A DNA stretch of 64,000 nucleotides from Liolophura sinensis (taxonomy: Eukaryota > Mollusca > Polyplacophora > Chitonida > Chitonidae): NCBI RefSeq assembly GCF_032854445.1, contig NC_088305.1, forward strand, positions 15,237,717-15,301,716, in the 5' to 3' direction. The notes under the pieces were generated by a model, which worked only from the letters and a program-made list of their open reading frames with translations, made no database searches and had not been told where the DNA came from. Position 1 is the first letter of the stretch. Every line of letters starts with the position of its first letter. A program made the position numbers and the translations under genes. Shown piece by piece: positions 42,001 to 54,445 of this stretch.

Positions 42001-45000
42001 ACACTGTATTTGGATCTTGGTGGCATCCAATAATCATCTTGCTTCCTCTCACTTGACTTGGCAGCACAATTTGAAACGCCCTCCTCCCATCTTCCCATAC
42101 GATCAGTACGCCCCTTGATTTATCTCCCTTTAAGGCATTATCTCCTGATCCATGGCACGTGACAATGTGACCGGTGCTGAGAACTCTCATTCCTGAAATC
42201 TCTTGCTTTGTGCTCATTTCAACATAGTTAGAAGAATGTATTAAATTAGGCTGTTTCTTTTCCGCCTCTTCGTTGAGGTATTGTCTTTCCGGAACATCAA
42301 ATATTTTATTGTTACTGGCCAAAACGAATCTCAAAGAGTGTCTTCCGAAACGGAATTGTTCATAAAAGCTGAGATTACTGAAGGATAAATGCTGGTCTGT
42401 GTCTGCGAAGTCCGCGGGTAAAAAACGAGATTCAAGCTCGAAGCCTCCCGCGGAGAATATGGTCACGCGGAGAGCTTTCTCCGTCAAAATCAAGGCTTTC
42501 AGTTTAAAACGATTTATTTCCAAGATTTCTGCTGCCTTGAAATGTCCGTCGATCTGGTTGATGGTAAAGGCAATCCGCCTTTCTTTGAGGTCTATAACCT
42601 GAAGGTGAGTACCATGTGAATGGTCGCTCGGACAAAGTCCTAGCGCAAACCTCCCGATTTCGTTAAATCCAATCAGATTAGTAGGACCTCCTATCTGCCA
42701 AACTGCAGAGGAGCCGGAGTTAACAGGAAAGCACGCAAAGACTGGGGCTAGGACTGGTTTCTGCTGTTCTCTGAACCAGAGACTGGACTGATGACATAAC
42801 TGAGCGATCGAGGAATCCTCCTGGCCCAAGGTCTGAAGCCTACCCAGGAATTGTACACCAAGCTGAAGGATGTCCCCTTGAATCAGAACGTGCGCTTGCC
42901 TGATGCATTCCGCAACAATCTGAATGACAGGATCCTTGACAACGGATAGCACTCGACTGAATTCGTGTAAAACTTCTGCCACGGAAAAGGCCTGGATTCG
43001 AGCGACCAGGTAATACAAGTTACACAAGCAATTTGTCCTGAGGGAATCAATTTGTCCCGAATAGAGGAGGTGGTAGCTGAGGGCTCGAAGCTTACGGCGG
43101 TTGTCCTTCGTTAAGGGTTGAGGAGTAACTTGGCGGTTGGCATTTTTCACAAGAAGGTTGCGCTTGTTTAGCTTTATTGTCTTGTATACACCATTCTCTG
43201 CAAGAAATACCTGAGCCAGGTCGTTGTGTAGACGAGGTAAGAGCTCATCGGAAACATACCTCTTTCTCGCAGCTTGGATAAATTGTCGGTGGTACCAGTA
43301 AAACGTGGTTTTACCGTCGGTCTGGCGCTCTACGATGTAATCACCGATCTCGTGTTTTATTCGCGTCCAAAACAGATGTGGGACACGAACTATCCCTTGT
43401 ACAGGAGGATCGTGATACACGAAAATTTCATTGACAACCTCGTCATTGCAACTTAAAGTGTCTTTTAGTTCTAACTCGGTTAATCCATTCTGACTGACGG
43501 TGAGATAACCCAGGGCATAAGCCACTAGTTTGGCCCCATACATTCTTTCTATTCTGCCAAAAAGACGTTCTATTGCATCCCCAACGTCCAGCTGCAGCTC
43601 AATTTCCGTCGGTTTTGTGTGTGACTTCCAGTTACAAGCGTCATCTACAAGCATCTTCAGCAGAAGCGGTAAAGGTGTCCTTTGCGAGAAGCAGGTTCGC
43701 AAAAGATATACTTGTTCCGTGGTTAAAGTGCGCTGCTTTGCCTCCATATACATACCGACAATAGCTAGACATGAGTTAATCGTCAGCGGCAGAACTTTGA
43801 TGTAACTGGATTCGTCCGTGAACAACTCCCTGGCAGAGTTGTACAGTCCGAACATACCAGGGAGAAAGGAAACCACTATATACACGTCACTGGGTGGTTC
43901 CACGGGTATCCATTGGAGACGATGCGCGCCATCTGCCGACGTCAGTTGATCAATGCTGTCGAGAACAATAAACAAGGGTCTGTGCCGGGCATGCTCTAAG
44001 GAGACTTTGTTCAGAAGATCGTGGAAGTATCGTACTAGCGAAGGAATTTCTAGGAGAGGTTGTTCGCTTATGGGTATATCATAGGCCAGGCAGATTTGTC
44101 TACAAATGCTACAGAGGGTGTGATGCAGTGAGGAGGAATCCGGGGACGTTCCCAGGAATCTAACTACTCGGACACAGCTTTTACCCAGCCACTCTGGGGC
44201 AGTCTTAGCGATATTGGCCATGAGGGCCGTTTTGCCCGATCCTGATTCAGCACTGACTATCACGGGAACTCTTTTCTTAGATTCCACAAATGCCTTCACC
44301 ATAATCATTTCGACTTCACGACCGTAAAATATTTTGCACTTCGTCTGACAGAAGTTAGCGTGATGGAGAACTTCATCTTTAAGATCCCTGATTTTTTGGG
44401 GTGCCATGGCGTGGTGTTTAATCCAGGAATCGTGTTTCAACTGTATGATTGTCTGAATGCGCTTTAAAAATGCAGTGCAAAACGATTGAAGATATCTTGA
44501 TTGTTCCACATGAGCGGATCCGTTCATGCCATCCTCAAACCATCGTACTTTGAATGGAATAATATTGTCAGGTTTTAACGCTGATTTGATCTTTTCATTC
44601 CACAAATGATCCCGTAATACTTTTGCATCTTCGTCTAGTTCTCTATCACCGGTTTCGGACGCCAGAAAATCTAGAAATAACAAGAGAAGAAAACATAAAA
44701 ATGATGCAAATATCAAATGAAAGAGCGAGAAAAGTTATTTGCAAATATAGTTTATATTACTATTTTAGAGTTGAAAAAATTTTGTATGCTGGGCGTTTGG
44801 GACCACCTCTTGATTTTTATCATCTTTGCATAATAATGTTTTCAAAAAGGATGTGATGCATGTCCATTAAATTTATTTCAATGTAAATTTGTTGTTTAAT
44901 ATCCAGACGCGTGCCTTAATCTAAATTTTGAACATATACAGTGTAAATATGATTGTAACACAGTTTGAACATATCTATAGAACCCATATTTACTAGCTAA

Positions 45001-48000
45001 CATTTCAAACTCTTTCACCTCAACTTGATGTAATTTGTATGTTCTTTTTATGTTTTCATTTTTATGACGAAAATGATTCCGATCTTTATTGCTTTGAAAC
45101 ATAAAGCTTATATCAGACTCTCGGACAATATTTCTTCCGCACACTACACACGTACACAGGAAAACGAATAAAACATATATCCTTGAGTACGGTTATAAAT
45201 TATTAAATGGAAAAAACTCCAGGTTCTCAACAGTATATTCCTTTATTTTAAAACCCTGCCACTAGCGTGGTGACATCTCCAGCCTGATATTGAAAAGATA
45301 TGGTGTTATAATCCTAACAGAAGTTCTTTAATACGAAACAACAATTAAAGAACTTTACCGTACACCGACTACGCAAAACTTACCCGTAAACTGAGAAGAC
45401 AATGGGTTTTCCAAGTCCGTGTCAAGTCCTGAGAGGGCCCGGTGAAAACAAACCACGTCCTCTGCTCCGGACGCCATTGCTTTGGTGATCTCCATCTCCG
45501 TCACTAAAAATGGAAAAAAATGGAAGAACATGTGATTTATTTTCAACACCTAAATCTGCTTAATTTAAAAAGCTACTCTTTCAGAGACGAAGTCATTCAC
45601 AGCTTCAATATGATGAAACTTTGCGTTTTGCTAAATTCAATAGATACTTTAACTTTTTGCGTTTTTCTTGGTTTCTGAAAATGGTTTGGAAAATAACAGG
45701 AGTAGCTATAGCAGAAACTGTAGCAAGGACACTAGCTTTAGCAGTAACAGTGGTTGTAGCAGTAACGCTATAGCGGTAGAAGTAACAGTAACTGTAGCAG
45801 TAACAGTAACAGTTGCAGTAGCTGTGATAGTAGCCGTAATTTTAACACTCTAATAACAATTTCGTCTCACCGGACATTGTAAGGTTCTTGAAAGTTTTTT
45901 CGGAAAGCAACCCCTGTGCATGCGCGGCTTTCGCAGTCTGCTTGAACAGCCTCTGTAGTCTCTGTAACTCTAAATTCCATCCCTTCTGATCTTCAATCCT
46001 ATTAGATCGCACTTGGTCACGTGTGTCGCCGAAGTATGGAAAATATGTGTTGATAGGCTAATATTCGGAGAAGAAAAGAATATCCAAATAAGTCGACGTA
46101 GCTTGAGTAAACTTATTGTGATAGAACCTACATATATACCTTTTCAGCATTGGCATTGTGAAGGAGGGGGGGGGGGTCCAGAGTACTCACTTAATTTGTA
46201 ATTACAAAAAAAAATATTTGAACAATAGGCCACAAAGTCTAATTGACTTCAGGAAGTAAACGAAGGAAACATGTACAATATGACCCGTCAAAAAAGTCAG
46301 TCAGCTTTTTTTTGATTATGTTTACGACAACATGGACGCGTCAAAAAAGCTTCACAAAAATATACTTGAAACAGATGGAGAAAATTGAGATGAACATGTG
46401 TGAGTTTAAGAAGTCTCTGGAGGGAAGAGGTGTCATTTATGCAGAACATGCGGAACCTGGATGACGTAAGTAGGCGGTAGGGCGTTATCGTCTCTCAGGT
46501 ACCACTTTCGGAAGAGTTCCCTGTTATCCAGCGTGAGGTCCTCTGCAGTCTTACACAGACCCTCAAATTCATCCGTTTCGATTTCGTACGGAATTGGTCG
46601 AAATCCGTAACGATCACCCACAAAACACTGCAAATTGACAAAGTGTAGGCCCTATATGAATATCAGAGAGATGAATTACGTATACATGCAGAGTGGTTCG
46701 TCCTCTGCCAGTTTTTGATATTATTACCTCTTTAAACTGAAGCATATACAGGCTCTGAATTAAGAATGCAAAACAATTCGAATTGGACAGATCGGATATG
46801 GATAGGCCCTATAGGTTGAGAGAGATCAGTGATATCTGTTTATAGATGTATAGTGAGCTGGGCATGAACTAGTGGTAAGATGCTTGCGTTTTAATTGCCT
46901 TGGACAAAGAATTGGTAGATTCCCCCTTTCTCACTGTCCGTGGGTCCATGGTAACAATAAGCGGTCGACTACAATCGCATGACCGTTTGCGTGTTCGATG
47001 AAAAATACTTGACTTCCACCAATATGATGTATGTATCTGTACCTCACAAGGGTGAAATTTCGTCAGAGATTTGCCACAGGCTGCTTCCTGGTTTATGCCG
47101 GGCACTCCGGTTTCCTGCACCCATGAAACTAACCGCTATGGTATAAGTGAAAAATTTTTGAGTATTTTTGGTGGTACGCAACATTCAAATAAATAAATAA
47201 ATAAGTATTAATGTACTCAAAAGATATGCCCCCTTACCACGAAGCTAGGCCCGAAGGAGACCCTGCGACAATTGTCTATCTCCGCGAGACACAACCTCTC
47301 AGTAAGATGATCGTTCGTGGCCTCGTCCGTGATTCCCCATCTCATGTCCACCAAGTGAAACTCCAAACCCAGCCAGTTACAAAAGTTCTTCAGCAGTGGA
47401 TAAGCCGTCTTCAGGATCGTGTTGCGTTCTTCTTTGAAATCTGAAGGAAAGGCACAGAAATGATAGTTATCACACGAAGTCATAGCGACATAACAACGGA
47501 GTGACGTTCCTTTGTGACGCCACCATTTTACAGCATAACTGGGAAAATCGTCTGTTCATCATGGTGCTACACTCAAAAAGAATGTCTGTTACCTGAGTGA
47601 TGCTAGACTGTTTTCTGTGATTTCTGTTGAAAAAAAACACACACATTCTATAAATTCAAGATAATCATTCTAATAGACTAACATGGTATTATGTTGAATA
47701 TGACACAATATGGGGTTACAATAACATTCTAGCATCACTCAGACAACAGGCTTTCTGTTTTTTGGAGCGTAGAGAAATTCGGCGAGTTATATTGCTGATT
47801 CATGTCCTCCGTTTATTCCCTAAAGCAGCATTTAGTGTCGAACTGGCCTTCCATCTTCATAAGCACACAAACACAATGACTGTGAATATAAGCGGCCCAG
47901 AATGTCTCTACCTTGAGATAAAATGTATCAAACATTTTGTTGTGTTGTATTACCGGTGCCCCAGCAATTAACACAGTTATTTCGTTATTTGGAATTTACA

Positions 48001-50268
48001 TAAAGTACACGTATGTCTAAAATTGACTGTGACCACTCCAGGTTTCGAACCAGCGAATCCAGGGACCTAATGTCAAAATCCGAGAAAAAACGAAAAATAA
48101 AAATCCATACCTAAAAACGTAGAGCTGATGAAAACTCGGACAATGTTGCTGGACCTGGGAGGCAAATTGTCAAGGCAACCAGAAAATACCCTCTCATCCT
48201 CTTCTGTCAGCTGATGAGCTTCTGCAGAAAAAACACATCGATATCATTGTTTTTTTAACGGTCTTTTTCCACACGTTTATTACATAGTTCTAAACTAATA
48301 CTCGGGCTACCTTACTTGCCCCATAATGCTAGCCGCCGTTGTCACTGTTTATGCCTTATTATTGAGTTCATAACACATAATCACTTTCTCTGTTCACAGT
48401 TGTAATACAACAAAAAAGAACTGCTCACTTCCCGCCAACTTCCCATGACATACGTGATTTTACGTTGGTCCCATTACTCTCCTGTGTTGAAGGTATTTAA
48501 GTAACCATTAAACGATGGAGTGACTGTTATCAGTTGTCATATATGTGAAATATTCTTCAGTACGGCATAACGCAGCAGTTGAATAAATAAATACTTTAAT
48601 GGCGCTCGGGGGTTTGCACAGCGTTTGTAAATCTGTCAGATAAGTTTTCGGGACTTTTGGGGTTTGGGGAAAACGGTTCATCGCACTGAATTGGAAATTG
48701 ATACACGGCTTCACCATAACAAAGATCAAATTCAAATTTGGCCAAAATAAGTTGTAATGGACTTTTAATAGTTTTTCCGGATACAAAATTAAGACCGTTT
48801 CTGTTCTGTTTAGGGTTTTTACATAACCATTATCCTAAAGTAAGACATCTGCACGTAATACATCCCATATTGCCATAGCCATGGTAGAAAGAGCACGATA
48901 CGTTTTCAACTATGTCCAACAGACCTTTGCTTGATTCAAAACGCAAAATGATCAAAATGTATATACCTTTCCGTCGGTTTTGGTAACACGTCTCTTACTT
49001 TAAACCTGGAAAGAAGAAGCAAAATAAGAAATTATGCTGAAATTAACTCTCAGAGCATGTGTTCAGAAAGGCCTGCGCCTCATGTGAGTTAATTTGGTTT
49101 TCTATTAGATATGTACCTCTACAGTTTTCTATTAGATGTGTACCTCTACTGTTTTCTATTAGATATGTACCTCTGCTGTTTTCTATTTGACATGTAGGCC
49201 TATGTACCTCTACTGTTATGTATTTGCCACACACTGAACAGCAAACACCTAATTCTACACGCAAACCAAAATGGCATAACGCTTGGGATCTTCATTTGAT
49301 CGCTTCGTGCAACCGTGCCATCGCTTCGTGCCCCAGTGCCATCCTTCCATCGCTCCAACATGCATAGTCGGGCGATACTACGATGAATCTATGACACGAC
49401 GACGGCCTTGACAGGCAGGTATTATTTCAGGGACGGATCATAACCCACAGCCATCAATGGAGTTAGGAATGCCTCGTTCAGACACAAATCATAACCCACA
49501 GCCATCAATGGGGTTAGGAATGCCTCGTTCAGACACAAATCATAACCCACAGCCATCAATGGAGTTAGGAATGCCCCGTTCAGGGACGGATCATAACCCA
49601 CAGCCATCAATGGGGTTAGGAATGCCTCGTTCAGGCACGAATCATAACCCACAGCCATCAGTGGAGTTAGGAATGCCCCGTTCAGGCACGAATCATAACC
49701 CACAGCCATCAATGGGGTTAGGAATGCCCCGTTCAGGGACGGATCATAACCCACAGTCATCAATGGAGTTAGGAATGCCTCGTTCAGACACAAATCATAA
49801 CCCACAGCCATCAATGGGGTTAGGAATGCCTCGTTCAGACACAAATCATAACCCACAGCCATCAATGGAGTTAGGAATGCCTCGTTCAGGGACGGATCAT
49901 AACCCACAGCCATCAATGGAGTTAGGAATGCCTTGTTCAGGCACGAATCATAACACGTGGCCACCATTGTAGTGTCGGGAATGCGTTATTCCGCCACGAG
50001 TCATAACCAAATCACCACTGGGGCTTCCGTGGCCGAGGGGATTAGCACGTGAGCAAGGCCCAATGACTCAGGAGCCTCTCACCAATGCGGTCGCTGCGAG
50101 TTTCCTGCTCTTGCTGACTTCCTCTCCAGCCGTATGAGGGAACGTCTTCCAGCAGCCTGCGGATGGTCGTGTGTTTTTCCGGGCTCTGTGCGGTTTCCTC
50201 CCACCATGATACTGCTGGCCGTCGTATAAGTGAAAAATTCTTGTGTACGGCGTAAAACACCAATCGAC

Positions 50269-50299
<31 letters not shown>

Positions 50300-52279
50300 A
50301 CCACAGCTACTACCCAGAGACAAGTCGATTTAAAAAGAGTTTGGCTTTTTCGACCACATGTATAGTAATTAAGATTTATACATCTGCTTACCTGGTATTT
50401 CCTTGCCGACTGTCAGACTTTGTTGGATTAAGTATATTGTCCGGGATCTTTAAGAAATCTTTGTCTTTTGAAGGACCAAGATATTTGTGCAGAAGATCCC
50501 TGTTCACAAGAGACAGGTTTGACAGTCGGCTTAACCTGGGACTCGCCGATTGCCGACCTTCCTTCAAATGCCTGTCCAACAACTGCGTCACTTTCTGATT
50601 GGATACTCTCGATCCACCGACAACATGCTTAGATTTCAGTGGCTGACGTGACGTACTGTGTTTCCGCTGACAAGAAGACCAATCCGCGGATATTCCAATA
50701 ATTGGTTTGCTGATTTTCTCTGCGGTCAAATGAATTACACATGCTTAACGGATGTGCTCTGTTGGGGGTAATACAGTATTAAAGCGTTCTTTAGGTGAGT
50801 GAGTGAGTGCTTGGGGTTTAACGTTGTACTTAACAATTTTTTAGTAATAATACGACGAAGGAATCCTTGGAGTGCATGTAATGTGCCCCCTTGCTGCGGG
50901 ATAGATTTCCACCGATCTTTTATCTTGTGCTGCTTTACTGAGACGCCTTACCGAAGGCAACTAAGCCATCCCGCCCGAGGTAGTTTAGGGATTCACGTCA
51001 TTTAGAAAACGATATATTTCATCGCAATAATTCAAACCGAATTACCTGTTACAACGAATTTATGGGTTGAGAGGACATGTGAAGACCTGGGGGAAACAAT
51101 GTGAAGGCTCAACAATGGAGATTTCACAAACCATTCGTTGTGGCCAAGCATCAGGAAAATTACACCGCTCATGCAACACCATTTGCAAAGAGATTTCTAT
51201 AACACTATAAATATTTAGGCACAAACCCGACCGTAAGCTATACACAAAGCCGAGATCAATAGCAAAGTATTTAAATACGGAGATAAGTATTTTTCCCCAC
51301 ATCACCGCTGTCCTCCTTCAGGTTTGGTTTTTGGGAATGTTCTCCTCGCTTAATACATAACCAATTCATTTTTTTTTAAATTGTTTCTAGGTATTCCCCA
51401 TAATGGACTTAAAATTTGCAAGAATTTGTCTCTCGCGATGTGAGGGAGTTGAGTGGCGGCTCCTTACCTGCTTAACCTCACCTGAGCTGTGCTTTGACAG
51501 TCGATCTGCACCCCCAGGTGAAACACCCTCCCAGCGCCTCTGTGCAAATGACACTACTCGATAATTAATCAAAACTAATGGCCCCGATAGGGTAAGTACT
51601 CACTCCGTATCACGTCAAGCTGCCTGTTTCCTTCAGTCTCCGTCAATGGGGTAATGGTGATCTGTAACGGTGCACATCACAGGTATAAGTACCTGTCACG
51701 TGATAACTCCATGACGTAAATCCGAAAACAGCGATGTTTATTTATTGCTTTGTTTATTTTATTGGTGTTTTACGCCGTTACAAAGAATATCCTTTATTCC
51801 ACCGTGAAAGCTGATACTTGGTGTCCTGTATCTGTCTACTTATTTAAACTAGGAAATATTACCTTAATCAACCAGTCGAACAACAGGTATAAAACGACCA
51901 TGCATTAGGCTATGTGCTAATATTATTAGTATTATTAGTAATGTAATTATTAATATTAATATTACTGGAGCCAAGTAAGTAATCCAGTAAACATTATATG
52001 ATGAAAATTTAAAATAGGGCTGATTCAGTGGTACATACTCATGTATTTGAAAGTTTTGTGGTGTTCATGGTAAAGGGATATTGTGTAAGTCTTTTATCAC
52101 AATATTAAGGCAATGCAAATTATTGCAACGAATATCCTACTGAACAGCATCAGATGATATAGCCCAGGCGAATTTACCAGTTCAGTCCGATCACTGGAAA
52201 CACCATCCTCTCTGCTGGCTCTAGTGTTTAGGCTCTTTTGAGATAACCTCCGTTTCAGTATCCTCAGCGATTCTGCCAT
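39013..52279 (-). CDS. NACHT and WD40 repeat protein, NWD1/NWD2-like
   Basis: Well-supported minus-strand exons are 48111-48221, 47238-47440, 46457-46627, 45871-45985 (start uncertain), 45384-45503, 40552-44670 and 39013-39243 (stop at 39013-39015); they join in phase and encode about 1,690 residues. The N-terminal region (VRVFISSTFLDFKEERN, VDMRWGI, GPSFVCFVGDRYG) matches the DUF4062-like start of NWD proteins. The NACHT NTPase has Walker A AESGSGKTALMA (about 44225-44262) and Walker B LFIVLDSIDQ (about 43946-43976). WD40 blades end in VLIVWED, VLVWKID, LRLWQYE, VVVWKLK and IRVWDTYTG. The family forms STAND-type ATP-driven signalling platforms in the cytosol. Candidate upstream exons at 52178-52279 (ATG), 51468-51539 and 50392-50719 are plausible, but the joins to 48221 are not solved. 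The main exon has one apparent +1 frameshift (see findings). Confidence 0.88.
39244..40551 (-). other. Last intron of the NACHT-WD40 gene
   Basis: Most of it shows no feature. About 39975-40170 has repeated short inverted words around 'gatcgtaagc' and 'gcttac', reminiscent of a small MITE, but clear terminal inverted repeats could not be drawn. Confidence 0.4.
40552..44670 (-). CDS. Main NACHT-WD40 exon of the NWD-like gene
   Basis: This single 4,119-nt exon codes from just before the NACHT domain to the penultimate WD40 blade. The acceptor is 'gttatttctag' at 44671 and the donor is GTATGT after 40552. Coding is open in one frame from 44670 to about 41910 and in the +1 frame from about 41904 to 40552. 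The protein meaning is continuous across the switch (ACQNSEIVIVSRKFSKWKAQ before, SALAYNGYCKLAISVSNKRE after). With one base fewer in the exon, its phases (1 in, 0 out) fit both neighbours exactly, so the extra base looks like an error or a recent mutation. A large unspliced NACHT exon is usual for this family. Confidence 0.88.
45690..45848. repeat. 6-bp AGTAAC-type degenerate microsatellite
   Basis: 'agcagtaacagtaactgtag' type sequence runs through a NACHT-WD40 intron and ends about 20 nt before the donor of the exon at 45871. Confidence 0.8.
46855..47202 (+). mobile_element. SINE family D, near full length
   Basis: The head-like 'aactagtggtaagatgcttg', the body word 'accaatatgatgtatgtat' (shared with 33044-33404) and the tail 'ataagtgaaaaatttttgag' plus AAAT repeats are present. 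It lies in an intron of the NACHT-WD40 gene, antisense to it, and ends 29 nt from the donor of the exon at 47238. Confidence 0.7.
48533..48597 (+). mobile_element. SINE family A/D tail
   Basis: 'gtgaaatattcttcagtacg', 'gcataacgcagcagttgaat' and AAAT repeats match the shared 3' module. A weaker piece with 'ataatgctagccgccgttgt' lies upstream at about 48320. Confidence 0.65.
48590..48683 (-). other. Possible but unplaced exon of the NACHT-WD40 gene
   Basis: After an acceptor-like 'tttccaattcag' the minus strand stays open and encodes MNRFPQTPKVPKTYLTDLQT and further residues, which look protein-like. Its phase would fit the upstream exon at 50392 but not the downstream exon at 48221. It is either a wrong call or one of several missing small exons. 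Confidence 0.2.
49097..49222. repeat. 27-bp minisatellite, four copies
   Basis: GTTTTCTATTAGATATGTAC then CTCTACT is repeated four times, with a 12-bp insertion in the last copy. Confidence 0.8.
49430..49972. repeat. 51-bp minisatellite, 10.5 copies
   Basis: The unit contains 'cataacccacagccatcaat', 'ggagttaggaatgcctcgtt' and a variable 'cagacacaaat', 'cagggacggat' or 'caggcacgaat' segment. Because 51 is a multiple of three, both strands have open frames of about 170-180 codons with a 17-residue period. There is no splice context and these are artefacts. Confidence 0.93.
50022..50300 (+). mobile_element. SINE family A, full length
   Basis: The head 'gcttccgtggccgaggggat', 'caggagcctctcaccaatgc', the body and 'gtaaaacaccaatcgactaa' with seven AAAT repeats are present. 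The long uninterrupted tail suggests a fairly young copy. It lies about 90 nt from the donor side of the exon at 50392. Confidence 0.9.
50392..50719 (-). CDS. Probable N-terminal exon of the NACHT-WD40 gene, basic and low complexity
   Basis: A strong donor (GTAAGC after 'aataccag') and an acceptor-like 'tgaccgcag' bound a 109-codon open frame rich in K, R and S (for example SRQPLKSKHVVGGSRVSNQK). It has no recognised domain. If the acceptor AG at 50718-50719 ('gcagag') is used instead, the exon joins 51468-51539 in phase 0. It ends in phase 2, which does not fit the next secure exon, so at least one further exon is missing. Confidence 0.5.
50793..50985 (-). mobile_element. SINE family B, 5'-truncated
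   Basis: It starts 'gagtgagtgcttggggttta' and runs to 'cgccttaccgaaggcaacta'; the tRNA-like head is missing. Confidence 0.85.
51468..51539 (-). CDS. Probable second coding exon of the NACHT-WD40 gene
   Basis: The exon is 72 nt (24 codons, phase 0 on both sides) with acceptor 'catttgcacag' and donor GTAAGG after 'gttaagcag'. It encodes RRWEGVSPGGADRLSKHSSG then EVKQ. It follows the ATG exon at 52178-52279 in phase. Assignment to the NACHT-WD40 gene rests on strand, spacing and phase only. Confidence 0.5.
51735..51800 (-). mobile_element. SINE family A, tail fragment
   Basis: 'attggtgttttacgccgtta' preceded by TTTA repeats marks the 3' end; the rest is missing. Confidence 0.6.
52178..52279 (-). 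CDS. Probable first coding exon of the NACHT-WD40 gene
   Basis: ATG at 52279 opens 34 codons (MAESLRILKRRLSQKSLNTR...) and ends at the donor GTAAAT in phase 0. The segment is basic with no signal peptide. It could instead belong to a separate small gene. Confidence 0.45.
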
Positions 52280-54445
52280 GATGATAGAGTTGTCTCCTCA
52301 TTCATTTTTGAAAATCATATTGGCCGGAAAACTGTATAAAAGCACGAGACAAGAATCAGGGGCGTAGGACAACAGACGGGAGCATGTTGTGATGACGAGA
52401 AGTAAAGAAGCCGCATTTTTAAGAAAAACTATTTGATGACGTCATTTATCCACTAACCCAATCATGAACAGAACATTAACAACATTAACATTAACATTAA
52501 CAATATATAAATATTTGTTTACAGTTCATACACTTGAACCTACCTGTTGTCGTTGGCGCACACAGGCATTACATTCGCTGCAAGCCTTTCTCGCCGTTTC
52601 TCTCACTGACGTGGGCATTTCAAGATCGGCAAGTCAACAGGACATATATACATGTAATCCCGTGTTCGGAGTCCGTCGCTTTGGGGACATTGCGTCAAAG
52701 GTGTTTCTGTTATTCAGCTTATTAAGATCAATGCCTTCCCAAAATGACACACCACCAGAACATACATCGGCCATAAAAAATTCTTCAAGGGACAAGCAAA
52801 GTATACTCAGACTTTGAACATTCAAACTTAAGTATTCACGAACAGGGTAAAACTAAGTCCGACTGTTCGTGAGATGTGAACGAAGTCTAGACTTGTTCGC
52901 GTAGAACGTACGCTGGTCACGGTTACAGTATGTTCACAAGAAAGTTTACCGCCAGAGGTGTGGAAACAAGGATTTTCCGAAGCATAAGTGAGCCTTGCAA
53001 TCAAAGAATTATTTTATTAATTCTCAACGAATAAGTTAATCGGCTTTATTCTGCGTGTTTTCTTGAATACCTGCCAATTAACGGTGCCCATACCTGCAGA
53101 TGTATAACGTAGAGGCCTGTACTCACATGTGGTATTAACAGTTTTCATATATCCTGTGTATGAACTGAAATGTATTTAGACCTAGGCGCACGTGTGTGGC
53201 TCAACTGATCTGACGATGTACTAGTTGTACCTAGCAGTACACAGCCACTGATCCGCTCGGTACGTTAGTCCATTGCTAAATCCGGTATCAGCTCCACTCG
53301 TGGAGCTAATCTAGGCAAAGCTATTTTGCGTGATTTGAGCTACGAATTTTTAATTCATTATGTTAAACACGAAGCACTGAATTTAAAGGAGGAAAGAATG
53401 TATCGTAAACGAAATGGCCTCTATGTAATACCCGTACCATGTGGTCGACAAGCCCTACCCTTAACGCAAAAATAAATCTTCATCTGTTTCTGTCGTGTTG
53501 CAGAATTTTTCCCTTTTCAAACTGGAGGTCAAGACAACTTTTCACATATGAGACCGTATGTTTATTTCTTTGCTCATTTTTTACCACTAAAATTGATAGA
53601 AAATCTCAAAAAAAAAAAGAGTGAAATAAAATATGCCTGTGCATTACCATTATTGTGCCTATAGTGTAAATGCCATAATGGTTTGTTTGTTTTTTTTTTA
53701 TCTCTCCGCTGCCGGTCCGATGGTATGTTGTTGGTCGAACAGCATGGATATAATCTGGTTGGGTACCGTCCGAGATGGCTCTGACATTATGTACGGCCAT
53801 TTTGTTCGGCCATGGGTGGTCCCAAACCAACGACAGAGTGCGCTCCAACCTAAGACAGTTGCCGTGGCATCGTGCCACGGCATTTGAGAAAAATTATCCA
53901 TCAAAGACGTCTCCACACCTGAAGTTTGCAGACAATTAGATTCCTTATCTTTTCGTCTGTTGATGTATCGTAAGCATAAGGTCAGTCTGTTATTTCCTAG
54001 GTCGCATAAGTCCAAGATTCCTTCATGATACCCAAAGCTAAACGACTGTACTGACAGCCTCAACATATTTGACAAGGGAAGGTAACTGAATCAGGTTTTT
54101 AAATGGAGCGCGCTCTGCCGCTGATTTGGGGCCATCCTTGGCCGAACAAAATTTTGCCAAATCTAACGTCAGAGCAATCTCAGACTACTACCACGTATAG
54201 GCCTATATCCACATTTTAAGAATATATTAATATACTTAGGTAAAACAATAAATGAACGAAAAAGAAACGTATATAAACCCGAGCCAAAAGGAAAAAAGAT
54301 GAGATATATTACCACCCCCCCCCCCCCCCACCAAAAAAAAAATCCCCGTCAGAGATTTGAACTCGTACCTATACATAGGTTGTCAAACGTACGAGTTATT
54401 GGTATCAGACTCGTACAATTTGTCAGTCTCCGATTCAACAACAAC
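52280..54445. other. Divergent intergenic region between the NACHT-WD40 gene and COMMD3
   Basis: About 2.2 kb separates the two proposed ATGs. It holds the foldback element at 53768-54185, a short 'cacgaacag..ctgttcgtg' inverted pair near 52838-52872, and a C run at about 54306-54328. No other gene is seen. Confidence 0.5.
53768..54185. mobile_element. Foldback (MITE-like) element with about 80-bp terminal inverted repeats
   Basis: The left arm 53768-53846 and right arm 54105-54185 are reverse complements at roughly 75% identity, both including 'ttttgttcggcca' and 'gcgctcc'. The interior of about 258 bp carries a perfect 10-bp stem TGCCGTGGCA/TGCCACGGCA at 53860-53882. A TAC flanks both sides but is too short to prove a target-site duplication. 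A 125-codon minus-strand frame across the interior has no recognised domain. Confidence 0.65.

Noticed and set aside
49422-49972. 17-residue repeat proteins on both strands
   Set aside because: The 51-bp tandem array explains both frames; no flanking exons or splice sites support either.
53698-54075. 125-codon minus-strand frame inside the foldback element
   Set aside because: No recognisable domain, no splice partners, and it spans an inverted-repeat arm; considered a chance frame.
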